A DNA stretch of 64,000 bases from Bacillota bacterium. Its GTDB lineage: Bacteria > Bacillota > Clostridia > Peptostreptococcales > Anaerovoracaceae. The translations under genes were made by a program, and so were the position numbers. Every line of letters begins with the position of its first letter. Within the stretch, counting starts at the first letter, position 1. Where the stretch lies: NCBI GenBank assembly GCA_019420525.1, contig JAHZHA010000033.1:1-64000 (forward strand), read 5' to 3'. This document shows positions 40,306 to 49,468 of this stretch, piece after piece. The notes below the pieces were generated by a model, which was not told the DNA's origin, made no database searches, and saw only the letters and a list, made by a program, of their open reading frames with translations.

Positions 40306-41376
40306 ATGGGACTGGGCATTTTCAAACAGGATATCGGTATCGATCTCGGTACTGCAAATACGCTGATATACATCAAGGGCAAAGGCATCGTCCTGGACGA
40401 GGCCTCTGTCATCGCCTACAATAAAAATACAAAAAAAGTGATCGCAGTAGGAAACGAGGCAAAAAGTATGATCGGAGCGGCTCCTCCTCATATCAGTGTG
40501 GTAAGACCGCTTCAGGACGGTGTAATATCCGATTTCGGAATGACCAGTATGATGCTGAAATCATTCATCAGCAGAGTTGTTCCGACTTCCTCTTTCTTCA
40601 CTTCCGTCCGTGTCGTCATCGGTGTGCCTTCAGGTGTTACTGAGGTTGAGAAGCGTGCAGTAGAAGAGGTTACACGTCAAATGGGGGCGAAGGAAGTTTA
40701 CATTATGGAAGAACCTATGGCAGCAGCTATCGGCGTAGGTCTTGACGTGGATTCTCCTACCGGCTGTATGATCACCGATATCGGCGGTGGTACGGCTGAC
40801 ATCGCCATCATTTCTCTGGGAGGTATTGTGACCAGCACGTCGCTGAAGATGGCAGGAGACAAGATGAATGAAGCGATCATCAACTATATCCGCAAAATGT
40901 ATGGGCTTCTCATCGGTGAAAAGATGGCGGAAAAGGTCAAGATCGCTATCGGCTGTGCTTATGTGGATGACAATGATCCGGATTGGGTTTTGAAATCGAA
41001 TATCAGCGGAAGAGATCTGGTGACAGGTCTTCCGAAAACTATCGAAGTATCCTCCAAGGATATCTGCGCAGCCCTCGAAGAAGCTGTCATGGAAATCGTG
41101 GAAGGCGTAAAAGCCACTCTCGAAACGGCACCGCCTGAACTTGCGGCAGATATCATAAACAAGGGCATGGTTCTCGCCGGCGGTGGTTCTCTCCTCAGAG
41201 GTCTGGATATTCTCATCGAAAGAGAAACTGGTATCGCTACTAGTATTGCGGAAAATGCGTCGGAGGCAGTAGCTATGGGCACAGGTCTGAGTCTCCAGAA
41301 TATGGAAAATATTATGACGCATGTCAGAGCAAAAAATCCATATGCAAATGTAAATACAAACAACAGTGCGTATTAG
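40306..41376 (+). CDS. mreB: Rod shape-determining protein MreB
   Basis: Actin-like protein that forms filaments under the membrane and guides side-wall synthesis. DIGIDLGTANTLIY (about 7-20) is the phosphate-1 motif; MITDIGGGTADIAI (about 157-170) is phosphate 2; LAGGGSLLRGL near 288 is the adenosine motif. 356 residues. Ribosome site AAAGGAGAAAAG. It is followed by mreC and mreD, with the elongation PBP next, so the rod complex genes lie together. Confidence 0.97.
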   Translation: MGLGIFKQDIGIDLGTANTLIYIKGKGIVLDEASVIAYNKNTKKVIAVGNEAKSMIGAAPPHISVVRPLQDGVISDFGMTSMMLKSFISRVVPTSSFFTSVRVVIGVPSGVTEVEKRAVEEVTRQMGAKEVYIMEEPMAAAIGVGLDVDSPTGCMITDIGGGTADIAIISLGGIVTSTSLKMAGDKMNEAIINYIRKMYGLLIGEKMAEKVKIAIGCAYVDDNDPDWVLKSNISGRDLVTGLPKTIEVSSKDICAALEEAVMEIVEGVKATLETAPPELAADIINKGMVLAGGGSLLRGLDILIERETGIATSIAENASEAVAMGTGLSLQNMENIMTHVRAKNPYANVNTNNSAY

Positions 41377-41415
41377 TCCGGAACGTCTTTTCAGCACAGT
41401 GACAGGAGTATTTAT

Positions 41416-42240
41416 ATGAACTGGATAAAAGAGCATATAAAGCTTGTAATTATAATGATCGTCATCATTTGTTTGGTGACGATTATTGTCATATCTTCTT
41501 ATAATCTCGGATGGATCTCACTGCCCGGCCAGGTAGCTCAGTCTGGTGCGGCAGCGGCGGAAGAGCCGCTGACCGATGCCAGCAGTGGGATAAAAGATGG
41601 AATCACTGGTATTTTTGGATTCCGCAGCCTTCAGAAAGAAAATTACGAGCTGAAAAAAGAAGTCGAGGATCTGCGGCAGCAGCTCACAGAAGCGCAGCTG
41701 ACGGAACAGGAACTCCAGCAGCTCAGAGAGCTTTCTCAGAGTCTCAATTATGCGGATTATGACGATGAGTACCAACGTGTGACTGCAGATGTAATCGCAG
41801 TGGACGGATCGAATCTTTTCAATATCTTTACCATAAATGTGGGAAAGAATGACGGAATCAGCGCGGGAAGTATCGTGGTCAACGAAGATGGCCTGGTGGG
41901 AAAAGTCGTTACCGTCGGAAAGAGTTGGTCAAAGGTGTTGGGCATCGTGGACGCCAGCGATTCTGTAAGTTTTACTCTTCTGCGTGATCCGGAAGTGATC
42001 GGTGTCCTCTCCGGAGATGGAGAAGGCGGTCTGTCGGGATATCTCTTCGACGAAGAAAAGTCGCTGAATAAAGGTGATATTCTCATCACGTCCGGAATGA
42101 GTCTCTATCCTGCTGGCATCGTCATCGGAAAGGTTTCGTCCGTGGAATATGACGAAAGCAGCAAGGAAAAGAAGATCAGCGTAGAATCTCAGGTAAACTT
42201 TAAAGCAATCAGACGAGTTACGGTTCTGATCAGTCAGTAG
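41416..42240 (+). CDS. mreC: Rod shape-determining protein MreC
   Basis: Anchored extracellular protein that links the MreB machinery with PBP2. One helix (about 11-30), a coiled coil (about 72-112, rich in Leu, Glu, Gln), then the beta-rich MreC domain with VTADVIAVDGSNLFNIFTIN and KNDGISAGSIVVNEDGLVG. 274 residues. Ribosome site ACAGGAGTATTT. Second gene of the mreBCD series. Confidence 0.93.
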   Translation: MNWIKEHIKLVIIMIVIICLVTIIVISSYNLGWISLPGQVAQSGAAAAEEPLTDASSGIKDGITGIFGFRSLQKENYELKKEVEDLRQQLTEAQLTEQELQQLRELSQSLNYADYDDEYQRVTADVIAVDGSNLFNIFTINVGKNDGISAGSIVVNEDGLVGKVVTVGKSWSKVLGIVDASDSVSFTLLRDPEVIGVLSGDGEGGLSGYLFDEEKSLNKGDILITSGMSLYPAGIVIGKVSSVEYDESSKEKKISVESQVNFKAIRRVTVLISQ

Positions 42241-42254
42241 CGGAGAATAAGAAA

Positions 42255-42737
42255 ATGGGCAAACTTAAGTTATTTTTTCTTTATCTGGTGTCATTTCTAC
42301 TGCAGTGTACCGTACTGAATGCTCTGAATGTATTCGGAACGACACCGAATATCCTGCTGATGCTGACGGTCATATATTCCTTTTTCTTTAAAGATTTTGA
42401 CGGGATTGTTTTCAGCATTTTGTTCGGCCTGATTCAGGATGCGTTTTTCGGACAGGTGATCGGAATTTCAGCACTGATTTATTTCGCTGCGGGTATGCTG
42501 CTGAAGCTGATACGCAGTGGAGTTTACAGGGATAACAAACTGCTTCTCATTCTGGTGACGGCCGCTACCACATTGTTTTATACTGTGGCTTACTGGGCGC
42601 TCAACAGCATGATGCTTCAGGCAGACATGAGTATTCTTTACTGGCTTAAGAGCGTTCCCGTCTCCATCGTATGGAATTATATCGTTCTGCTGATTCTTCT
42701 TCCGATTGCCAGAAAAAGACGCGGGTTTACGATATGA
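42255..42737 (+). CDS. mreD: Rod shape-determining protein MreD
   Basis: Small membrane protein of the elongation machinery; 160 residues with five or six predicted helices (LFFLYLVSFLLQCTVLNAL at the start, then LLMLTVIYSFFFKDFDGIVF). GLIQDAFFGQVIG (about 58-70) is typical of the family. It begins 14 bases after mreC. Sequence is less conserved than MreB or MreC, but the position is decisive. Confidence 0.9.
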   Translation: MGKLKLFFLYLVSFLLQCTVLNALNVFGTTPNILLMLTVIYSFFFKDFDGIVFSILFGLIQDAFFGQVIGISALIYFAAGMLLKLIRSGVYRDNKLLLILVTAATTLFYTVAYWALNSMMLQADMSILYWLKSVPVSIVWNYIVLLILLPIARKRRGFTI

Positions 42738-42755
42738 TAATTCAGGGGGAAAAAT

Positions 42756-45524
42756 ATGAGATTTTGGCTGAGCGACAGACATAATCAGATAAAAATCTTT
42801 TTTTTCGTACTCATGATCCTTCTGGGCGGTCGCCTTTTCTACCTGACTGTAATACAGGGACAAGTCTGGGCGGAGCGAGCGGAGAATCTCAGTACGAAGA
42901 CGGTTTATACGTCAGCGCCGAGGGGAGAGATCAGAGACCGGTACGGAAGACTGCTGGCCGGCAACGAGGTGAGTTATACTGTAAATCTCGTGGCCGCGGA
43001 GGTGGATGAGGACCAGATCAATACGGTTGCCCTCAACCTGCTGAATCTGCTGGAAAAAAACGGCGAAAAATACAACGATGATTTTCCTATCGTCATCGAT
43101 GAGAACGGTGATTATTATTATACTTATGAACAGGAAATCGAAGAATGGCTCAGCAGTCAGAATCTGCGCACCGATCTGACAGCGCAGGAAGCTTTCGACG
43201 CGATCTGTGAGAGAGAAGGTGTCGATACCAGCATGGACAAGTACGAGGCGCAGTCGATTCTTCAGAATACTTATAACATCTATCCGCCGATTTCCGTCAA
43301 AAAAATGGAATATACGCAGAATCTCGAGCTGACATCTTTTCTTCAGAGCTTTAATTTGAAGAAAGATGAGGATGATTCGAATTTGTCCGCGGAGGACGCT
43401 TTTGAAGCGCTGAGAGAAAAATATGAGATTGACGAATCTTATTCCGATGAAGAAGCGCGGAAGATTCTCATCATACGCAATGCGCTGAAGAGTCTCGGTT
43501 ATTCCAGTTATCTGCCGGCGGAGATCGCTACCGGAGTCAGCGAACAGACGATCATCACTCTCGAAGAAAAGTCATATCTCTATCCGGGAGTTGAGATCGG
43601 AAGGGAATACGTCAGGACGTATCCAAACGGAGAGACTGCATGCCATATCCTGGGTTATCTCGGAAAGATTTCGGAGTCGCAGCAGGCGGAGTATCTGAGA
43701 AAAGGATATACTTCTACCGACCTCATCGGCAAAGAGGGCATCGAAAGTTATTATGAGAGTGTGCTCAAGGGCAAAGACGGCGAAAAACTGATCCAGGTCA
43801 ATGCAAAGGGAGAACAGGTCGATGTGATCAGCGATACAGATCCAGAGCCGGGTGATGACGTATATCTCACTATCGACCTGGAGCTGCAGAAGACGGCGGA
43901 AGAAGCGCTGCAGCAGGCGCTGCAGAAGATCAGTGCCGGCGGTACATTCGTCAGCGAATACGGAAATTACGGCTACAGCAAAGCTTACCGCAATGCCAAC
44001 GTAGGGGCGGCGGTTGCAGTGGATGTTAAGACAGGAGAAGTCCTGGCACTGGCAAATAATCCTGGATACGATCCGAATCTGTTTGCTACAGGCATTTCCA
44101 ACGAAGACTGGGAGATGCTGCAGGGAGAAAATCCGAGAGATCCACTTTCTCCGCTTCCTCTTTATAATGTAGCGACGATGACTTCGATCCAGCCGGGATC
44201 GACATTCAAACCGGTTACTGCACTGGCTGCCCTGAATGCAGGATGGAATCCAAATACGCAGCTCTATGACAACGGCTATATCGACATCGGAGGCGGAAGG
44301 ACTTTCGGCTGCTGGATCTGGAACAACAGCAAGGGCAGACACGGATGGCTCGACATGAAGAGGGCCCTGGAAGTGTCGTGTAACTATTATTTCGCCGATC
44401 TCGGCGCAGGCTATGATTTTTATAACCAGCGGAGTCTGAATATCGACATGAATATCGGAAAAGTCATGGAGTATGCGGAAAAACTGGGCCTGGGCCAGAA
44501 GACAGGCATCGAACTTGCCGAGTCTGCGGTGGGAGTTCCTTCGGAAGAGGCAAAACTTGCTACCACAAAATGGAGCCTTAAAAATACGCTGATTTCTTCG
44601 GCTTCCAAATATTTTACAGAGGAACTCACAAGTGACAGTGCCAAATTAGAAGAGACGGTAGATGAAATCGTCAGTTGGGCGGAAGAAGATCTGAGCCGCA
44701 GCGAACTCTATGAGAGATTGAGCGAGATGTCGGTTCAGGAAAATCAGCTGAATACGCTCACAGATGAAATCAGAAGCAATTATTTTTCCGTGGCAAAATG
44801 GACACAGGGCGATGCGATGAACCTTTCCATCGGTCAGGGAGAAAATGCATATACACCGCTGCAGATGGCGCGGTACGTGGCGACAGTGGCCAACGGCGGA
44901 ACACTGTATGATCTGACACTGACAAAAGCTATATCGGGCGAGATGGAGCAGGAAGAAAACAACAGTACAAAAGTTGAGAATACCAATGAAGATGCCTGGG
45001 CTGTCGTGAGAGAGGGCATGTATCTCGTGGCAAACGGCAGCGAAGGTTCGGCGAGATCCTTATTTGCCAACTTCCCTTACGATGTGGGCGCGAAGACAGG
45101 AACCGCACAGAAATCCGGAAAAGTCAATCCGCCGGATGAGGTGGAGTATATCAGGGAACATCTGAGCGGTATCGCACCGGGCCTCACTTTTGAGGAAGTG
45201 GAGGAAGAGATGCACAGGCTGCTGACAGAGGAGTCAAATATATACAAATCCGAAAGCAGCGCGGTGCGGCAGGCTGTCATCAATCTGACCGACGGGGAAG
45301 TGACGACGGAACGGATCGACGCTTACAAGAGCACATACGATAATTTTGCATGGTTTGTCGCTTTTGCACCTGTAGAAGATCCCCAGATCGCGGTGGCAGT
45401 TCTGATTTTCCAGGGTGGTTCCGGCGGTTACGCGGGACCGGTGGCCAGGGAAATCATCGGAAAATATATGGAACTTCAGGAAGTATACAGTGATCATTCT
45501 TCGGGAATGTCATATACGGACTGA
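42756..45524 (+). CDS. mrdA: Penicillin-binding protein 2 (elongation transpeptidase)
   Basis: Class B PBP that cross-links side-wall peptidoglycan with RodA. One N-terminal helix (about 10-30), the pedestal domain starting TSAPRGEIRDRYGRLLAGNE, and a C-terminal transpeptidase with S482-TF-K485, S541-C-N543 and K780-T-G. The 922 residues exceed the usual 600-700; extra segments lie in the pedestal (about 95-235) and between SCN and KTG (about 590-690), as often in clostridial PBP2. It follows mreD by 18 bases. Confidence 0.92.
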   Translation: MRFWLSDRHNQIKIFFFVLMILLGGRLFYLTVIQGQVWAERAENLSTKTVYTSAPRGEIRDRYGRLLAGNEVSYTVNLVAAEVDEDQINTVALNLLNLLEKNGEKYNDDFPIVIDENGDYYYTYEQEIEEWLSSQNLRTDLTAQEAFDAICEREGVDTSMDKYEAQSILQNTYNIYPPISVKKMEYTQNLELTSFLQSFNLKKDEDDSNLSAEDAFEALREKYEIDESYSDEEARKILIIRNALKSLGYSSYLPAEIATGVSEQTIITLEEKSYLYPGVEIGREYVRTYPNGETACHILGYLGKISESQQAEYLRKGYTSTDLIGKEGIESYYESVLKGKDGEKLIQVNAKGEQVDVISDTDPEPGDDVYLTIDLELQKTAEEALQQALQKISAGGTFVSEYGNYGYSKAYRNANVGAAVAVDVKTGEVLALANNPGYDPNLFATGISNEDWEMLQGENPRDPLSPLPLYNVATMTSIQPGSTFKPVTALAALNAGWNPNTQLYDNGYIDIGGGRTFGCWIWNNSKGRHGWLDMKRALEVSCNYYFADLGAGYDFYNQRSLNIDMNIGKVMEYAEKLGLGQKTGIELAESAVGVPSEEAKLATTKWSLKNTLISSASKYFTEELTSDSAKLEETVDEIVSWAEEDLSRSELYERLSEMSVQENQLNTLTDEIRSNYFSVAKWTQGDAMNLSIGQGENAYTPLQMARYVATVANGGTLYDLTLTKAISGEMEQEENNSTKVENTNEDAWAVVREGMYLVANGSEGSARSLFANFPYDVGAKTGTAQKSGKVNPPDEVEYIREHLSGIAPGLTFEEVEEEMHRLLTEESNIYKSESSAVRQAVINLTDGEVTTERIDAYKSTYDNFAWFVAFAPVEDPQIAVAVLIFQGGSGGYAGPVAREIIGKYMELQEVYSDHSSGMSYTD

Positions 45525-45559
45525 ATCAGATAAAATCGAGTAAACGGGAGAAAAAACTT

Positions 45560-46288
45560 ATGTGCAGGATAACAGCTATCACATCGGGAAAGGGCGGAAC
45601 GGGAAAGACGATGTTTGCGGTGAATCTGGCATCGTGTCTGGCGATGAGCGGATCAAAAGTACTGCTCATCGACATGAACAGCGGATTTCGCAACATCGAT
45701 ATCTGCCTGGGGCTGGAAAACCAGATCGTATATGATATTGCGGATGTAGTGAACGGAATCTGCACCATAAAGAAGGCGCTTATCAGAGACAGGCGATTCT
45801 CGGCTCTCTACCTTCTTTCAGCATCTCAGATTCCCGAAAAAGCCCAGATCCGGCCTGCGCATATGAAAAAACTGTGTGAAAAGCTGGGAGAGAAATTCGA
45901 TCATATTATAATCGATACACCCCACGGCATCGGGGAAGACTGGAAAACGTCTGTCGCTCCTGCCGATCATGCTGTGATCATCATGACACAGGAATATGTA
46001 TCTCTTCGGGATACGGATTCGGTCAGCCGCTGTCTGACATCTTCCGGAATCCGCAGTATTTCGGCTGTCATCAACCGCGTCCGTCCGGATTGCGGCGGCG
46101 GAAATTCCGTATTCCCGTCGATGTCTGAGATCGCTGAGTCTTTGCGTTTCCCGGTGTGCGGCATCATTCAGGAAGACGAAAACATCCACGTTTCCATGAA
46201 CAGCGGAGTGCCCGTGGTGTGCAAAAAAGATTCTTATATTGCGAAGAACTTTGTAAATATCATTCAGAGGATTTCCGAATTGTACTAA
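45560..46288 (+). CDS. MinD-like ATPase
   Basis: ParA/MinD-family P-loop ATPase, 242 residues. The deviant Walker A SGKGGTGKT is at 9-17, LLIDMNSGFRNIDICLGLE (about 36-54) resembles the MinD A' motif, and HIIIDTPHGIG is Walker B. In MinD the Asp-Ala/Leu-Asp pattern is LIDAD; here it is LIDMN. The C-terminus is short (FVNIIQRISELY) and may not form a strong membrane anchor. Neither minC nor minE is next to it, though the mre-pbp2-minD position is normal. So it may act in division-site choice or have another role. Confidence 0.82.
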   Translation: MCRITAITSGKGGTGKTMFAVNLASCLAMSGSKVLLIDMNSGFRNIDICLGLENQIVYDIADVVNGICTIKKALIRDRRFSALYLLSASQIPEKAQIRPAHMKKLCEKLGEKFDHIIIDTPHGIGEDWKTSVAPADHAVIIMTQEYVSLRDTDSVSRCLTSSGIRSISAVINRVRPDCGGGNSVFPSMSEIAESLRFPVCGIIQEDENIHVSMNSGVPVVCKKDSYIAKNFVNIIQRISELY

Positions 46289-46315
46289 AAGTTTCTGTTT
46301 CACAATCTGAGGCAG

Positions 46316-46368
46316 AAAGCTCCCACCGGAAAAATGAGGCTTTGTTTTTCCGGTGGGAGCTTTTTCTT
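46316..46368 (+). terminator. Strong terminator closing the mre cluster
   Basis: A perfect 19-bp stem (46316-46334 with 46345-46363), 10-base loop, followed by TTCTTTT. The 280 bases from here to phaE contain the promoter below and nothing else I can name. Confidence 0.95.
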
Positions 46369-46534
46369 TTCATGAAAACAGACGATTTTATGTGCGAAAC
46401 TGGAAATGAAATACGGTATTTTGTGCACAAAGCACAAACTTGACAGAAGGGATATGGAAATAGATAGTCGATTCCGTCATCCTGACTCACAATATTATAT
46501 AAAACAACAAATTATTTGTATGCGTTGAAAATCG

Positions 46535-46563
46535 TTGCAAAACGGCCGTGATGCATATACAAT
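46535..46563 (+). promoter_or_regulatory. Promoter of the polyhydroxyalkanoate operon
   Basis: TTGCAA (46535-46540), 17-bp spacer, TACAAT (46558-46563), 81 bases before phaE. A weaker TTGACA-17-GATAGT pair begins at 46440. Confidence 0.6.
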
Positions 46564-46643
46564 AAAAATATAAGGGATAGGCTGTTTTGACCGGTGTCAG
46601 GCCTGTGTACATTCAGCCGGAACTGTAAAGGAAAGGAGCACAT

Positions 46644-47792
46644 ATGTTTTTTTTCGATAAAGAGATGTATGAAAAAGGACTTGATCTTCAGAAAAATATG
46701 ATGGATCAGTACATCGACGCGGTAAATAATTTTACCGATTATTTTCAGGGTGGATCAAAGAACGAAGGAAAAAAACAGACATCTAAGAATACCGCAGAAA
46801 ACCTGTTTAAAAATGCGGAGACGATCAATGATTTTCTGACAAAGACTTACCGTGAGGCGTGGAAAAAGTGGTCTGAAGTCTGGCCTACGACGGAAATGTA
46901 CCGTACTGATGCGTTTAACGATTCGATTCCTCTGATGGGCAGATTTTTTGATTCTATGTCCGTCTATGCGAAACTCTACGATTTCTGGAAAGAGCTTGCA
47001 GATGAGACAGAACTCAATCTCGACGATCCGATCGGTATGGCGAGAGAGTATGCCGGAAAATCAGAAGAAATGATGGATTTTCTCATGGAGACATTCCTTA
47101 AGCCGGTAATGGCAGAAGATATGTATTCCATGATCAATTCTTATACAGAGATGGGAAAGACGGCAGGCTTGACTTTCGGAGACTTTATGAGTCCATGGGT
47201 GGAGAAGAGAGATGAATTTATCGATTGCATCCGCAAAGCGTCGGTAGGTGACAAAAACGGATATATCAGATATGCCGCACTTATTACGGATGCATATCAG
47301 AATTCTTTTGGAAAACTGCTGCAGACCAGTGGCGTGGGAATCGGAAAGGACAAAGCTGCGCTTAATCTTCAGATGCTGGATTCCTATATGCGCATGATGC
47401 TCAGTTCTTTTGAACTCGCTGTCAACATTCAGAGCATTCTGAGAGATGCCAATACCGAACTTTGGGAAGAATTCAAAAAGATGCTGGAAGATCCTGAAAA
47501 GGAGATAACATTTAAAGACTATTACGATCTTTGGATCAAAGTCAATTCCAAGGCGATTAATGATTTTTATTTCACCGATGAATTCGCGGAATTTTTCGGT
47601 GAATACGCAAACAATGCCTATGACTTCAAGGTGAAATCTGACGAATTTATGGAAAGCGTGCTGTCAGCGTTCCCGGTTCCTACAAATTCTGAGATGAAGA
47701 GTCTTTACAAGACTGTCTACGATCTTCGCAAGGAAGTTCGCGATCTCAAAAAAGAAATCGGCCGTTTGAAGAAGAATACGGAGGTGCAGTAG
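46644..47792 (+). CDS. phaE: Class III polyhydroxyalkanoate synthase subunit PhaE
   Basis: Helical partner that activates PhaC in class III PHA synthases. 382 residues without signal or membrane helix; the family mark is a Trp-rich first half and a C-terminal coiled coil (YKTVYDLRKEVRDLKKEIGR, about 354-373). Ribosome site AAAGGAAAGGAGCAC. phaC starts one base after its stop, so the subunits are made together. The identification leans partly on that position, because PhaE proteins diverge widely. Confidence 0.85.
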   Translation: MFFFDKEMYEKGLDLQKNMMDQYIDAVNNFTDYFQGGSKNEGKKQTSKNTAENLFKNAETINDFLTKTYREAWKKWSEVWPTTEMYRTDAFNDSIPLMGRFFDSMSVYAKLYDFWKELADETELNLDDPIGMAREYAGKSEEMMDFLMETFLKPVMAEDMYSMINSYTEMGKTAGLTFGDFMSPWVEKRDEFIDCIRKASVGDKNGYIRYAALITDAYQNSFGKLLQTSGVGIGKDKAALNLQMLDSYMRMMLSSFELAVNIQSILRDANTELWEEFKKMLEDPEKEITFKDYYDLWIKVNSKAINDFYFTDEFAEFFGEYANNAYDFKVKSDEFMESVLSAFPVPTNSEMKSLYKTVYDLRKEVRDLKKEIGRLKKNTEVQ

Positions 47793-47793
47793 G

Positions 47794-48864
47794 ATGGTAA
47801 AGTTTGATTATAAAGGTTCCGCAGAATACGTCGCCGATTACATGAACGGCGTTGCTCAGGGCATAGAAAATATGATCAACATGACGGCGGACAGAATCCG
47901 TACCGGAGAACTGGAAAAAGATCCGGTACTTTCCATCGGCAAGATGACTCTTTATCGTTACAGACCTCTGGTCGATGAGGCAGATCTTCTCGAAACGCCG
48001 ATGCTCATCACCTACGCTCTGGTAAACAAGCAGTATATGATGGATCTTCAGCCTGACCGTTCTGTGATCAAATCGTTTCTCGAAAAAGGCATCGACACAT
48101 ATATCATCGACTGGGGCTATCCTTCGAAAGAAGATATGTATCTGACAATGGAAGACCACATCGAATGGTATATGAACGATTGTGTGGATTATATCATCGA
48201 AGCTTCCGGTCAGCCTCAGATCACTCTTTTGGGTGTATGCCAGGGTGGTACTTTCAGCACGATTTATACCGCGCTCCATCCGGAAAAGATCAAGAATTTT
48301 GTGGCAATGGTGGCACCGATCGATTTCAGTATTGATGACGGACTGCTCTTCAAATGGAGCCGCCATTTCTCCGTAGACAAAATGGTTGACGCTTACGGAA
48401 ATGTTCCGGCTGATCTGATGAATGCCACTTTCGTCCTGCTGAAACCTTTTGAACTTCTGGTAGATAAATATGTCGGATTCGGTGCAGGAATGTCAGATCC
48501 GGCTTACTTGGAAAACTTTATGCGTACAGAAAACTGGATCTTTGACAGTCCGGATCAGGAAGGCGAGACGCTCCGCCAGTTTGTAAACGATCTGTATGTG
48601 GACAATAAACTGATCAAGGGAGAACTCGTCATAGGCGGAAAAGAAGTTCATCTGGAAAATATCGAGTGCCCGCTGCTGGTGGTCTGCGCGAAGTACGATC
48701 ATCTGGTACCTCCAAATTCCACGAAGCCGCTTCTCGATCTGGTTTCCAGCACGGATAAGGATTTCCATATGTTCGATGTGGGTCATGTAGGAATCTATAT
48801 CAGCCCGCAGAGTAAAAATACGATTGCACCGGTAATCGGAAACTGGATTTCGGAGAGGAGCTGA
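47794..48864 (+). CDS. phaC: Class III polyhydroxyalkanoate synthase catalytic subunit PhaC
   Basis: Polymerises (R)-3-hydroxyacyl-CoA, mainly short-chain, into storage polyester granules. Alpha/beta-hydrolase fold with the PHA lipase-like box GVCQGG: nucleophile C149, general Asp D302 (KYDHLVP) and His H331 (VGHVGIY). These positions coincide with those published for the Allochromatium class III enzyme. 356 residues, the class III length; classes I and II are near 560. Ribosome site AGGTGCAGTAGG overlaps the end of phaE. Confidence 0.95.
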   Translation: MVKFDYKGSAEYVADYMNGVAQGIENMINMTADRIRTGELEKDPVLSIGKMTLYRYRPLVDEADLLETPMLITYALVNKQYMMDLQPDRSVIKSFLEKGIDTYIIDWGYPSKEDMYLTMEDHIEWYMNDCVDYIIEASGQPQITLLGVCQGGTFSTIYTALHPEKIKNFVAMVAPIDFSIDDGLLFKWSRHFSVDKMVDAYGNVPADLMNATFVLLKPFELLVDKYVGFGAGMSDPAYLENFMRTENWIFDSPDQEGETLRQFVNDLYVDNKLIKGELVIGGKEVHLENIECPLLVVCAKYDHLVPPNSTKPLLDLVSSTDKDFHMFDVGHVGIYISPQSKNTIAPVIGNWISERS

Positions 48865-48871
48865 GTCAGCA

Positions 48872-49294
48872 ATGGGTAAGGATTCTGTAACGTATGACGA
48901 GATCGAGGTCGGAGCCAAGGCGTCGTTCTCAAAGACGATCAGCGAAAGCGATGTATATCAGTTTGCAGGTATTACGGGAGATTTCAACGAACTGCATGTC
49001 AATCAGGTAGCAGCGGAATCTTCGCTCTTCAAGTCGAGAGTCGTTCACGGCTGTCTGGCGGACAGTCTGGTCAGCACGGTTCTAGGTATGAAATATCCGG
49101 GTAAGGGCACGATTTTTCTTGAAAAGAGCGTTTCCTATGTAAAACCTGTCTATATCGGTGATACGATCACCTGTGAGATTACCGTAGCGGAGAAGAGAGA
49201 AAAGGGCAGAGTGCTTTTTAATGCCTCCTATTACAATCAGGATGGCGTAGAAGTTATCAAAGGTACAGCTCTCGTTCTTGCACCTCGCGGATAA
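48872..49294 (+). CDS. phaJ: MaoC-like (R)-specific enoyl-CoA hydratase
   Basis: Hot-dog fold enzyme that hydrates trans-2-enoyl-CoA to (R)-3-hydroxyacyl-CoA, the monomer for PhaC. Catalytic D37 and H42 sit in GDFNELHVN; VVHGCLADSLVS follows. 140 residues. It lies 7 bases after phaC, so the operon links beta-oxidation or butyrate-type intermediates to polymer without needing phaA/phaB nearby. Ribosome site GGAGAGGAGCTG. A strong terminator ends the operon. Confidence 0.9.
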   Translation: MGKDSVTYDEIEVGAKASFSKTISESDVYQFAGITGDFNELHVNQVAAESSLFKSRVVHGCLADSLVSTVLGMKYPGKGTIFLEKSVSYVKPVYIGDTITCEITVAEKREKGRVLFNASYYNQDGVEVIKGTALVLAPRG

Positions 49295-49320
49295 AAATAA
49301 TCTGTATGTTATAACAATAA

Positions 49321-49363
49321 AAAACAGAGAGCGGATTTATCGATTTTCCGCTCTCTGTTTTTA
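49321..49363 (+). terminator. Intrinsic terminator of the pha operon
   Basis: AAAACAGAGAGCGGA (49321-49335) pairs perfectly with TCCGCTCTCTGTTTT (49347-49361), T-run after. Confidence 0.94.
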
Positions 49364-49468
49364 CTTCTTTCAGAACTTTATTTGAGATCTCCGTTTTCGG
49401 AATTTTTCGTGCCGAAAGTCTGCCTGGCACGTGATTTTTACCGCTGATGCGGGGCAAAACCCGTTTGT

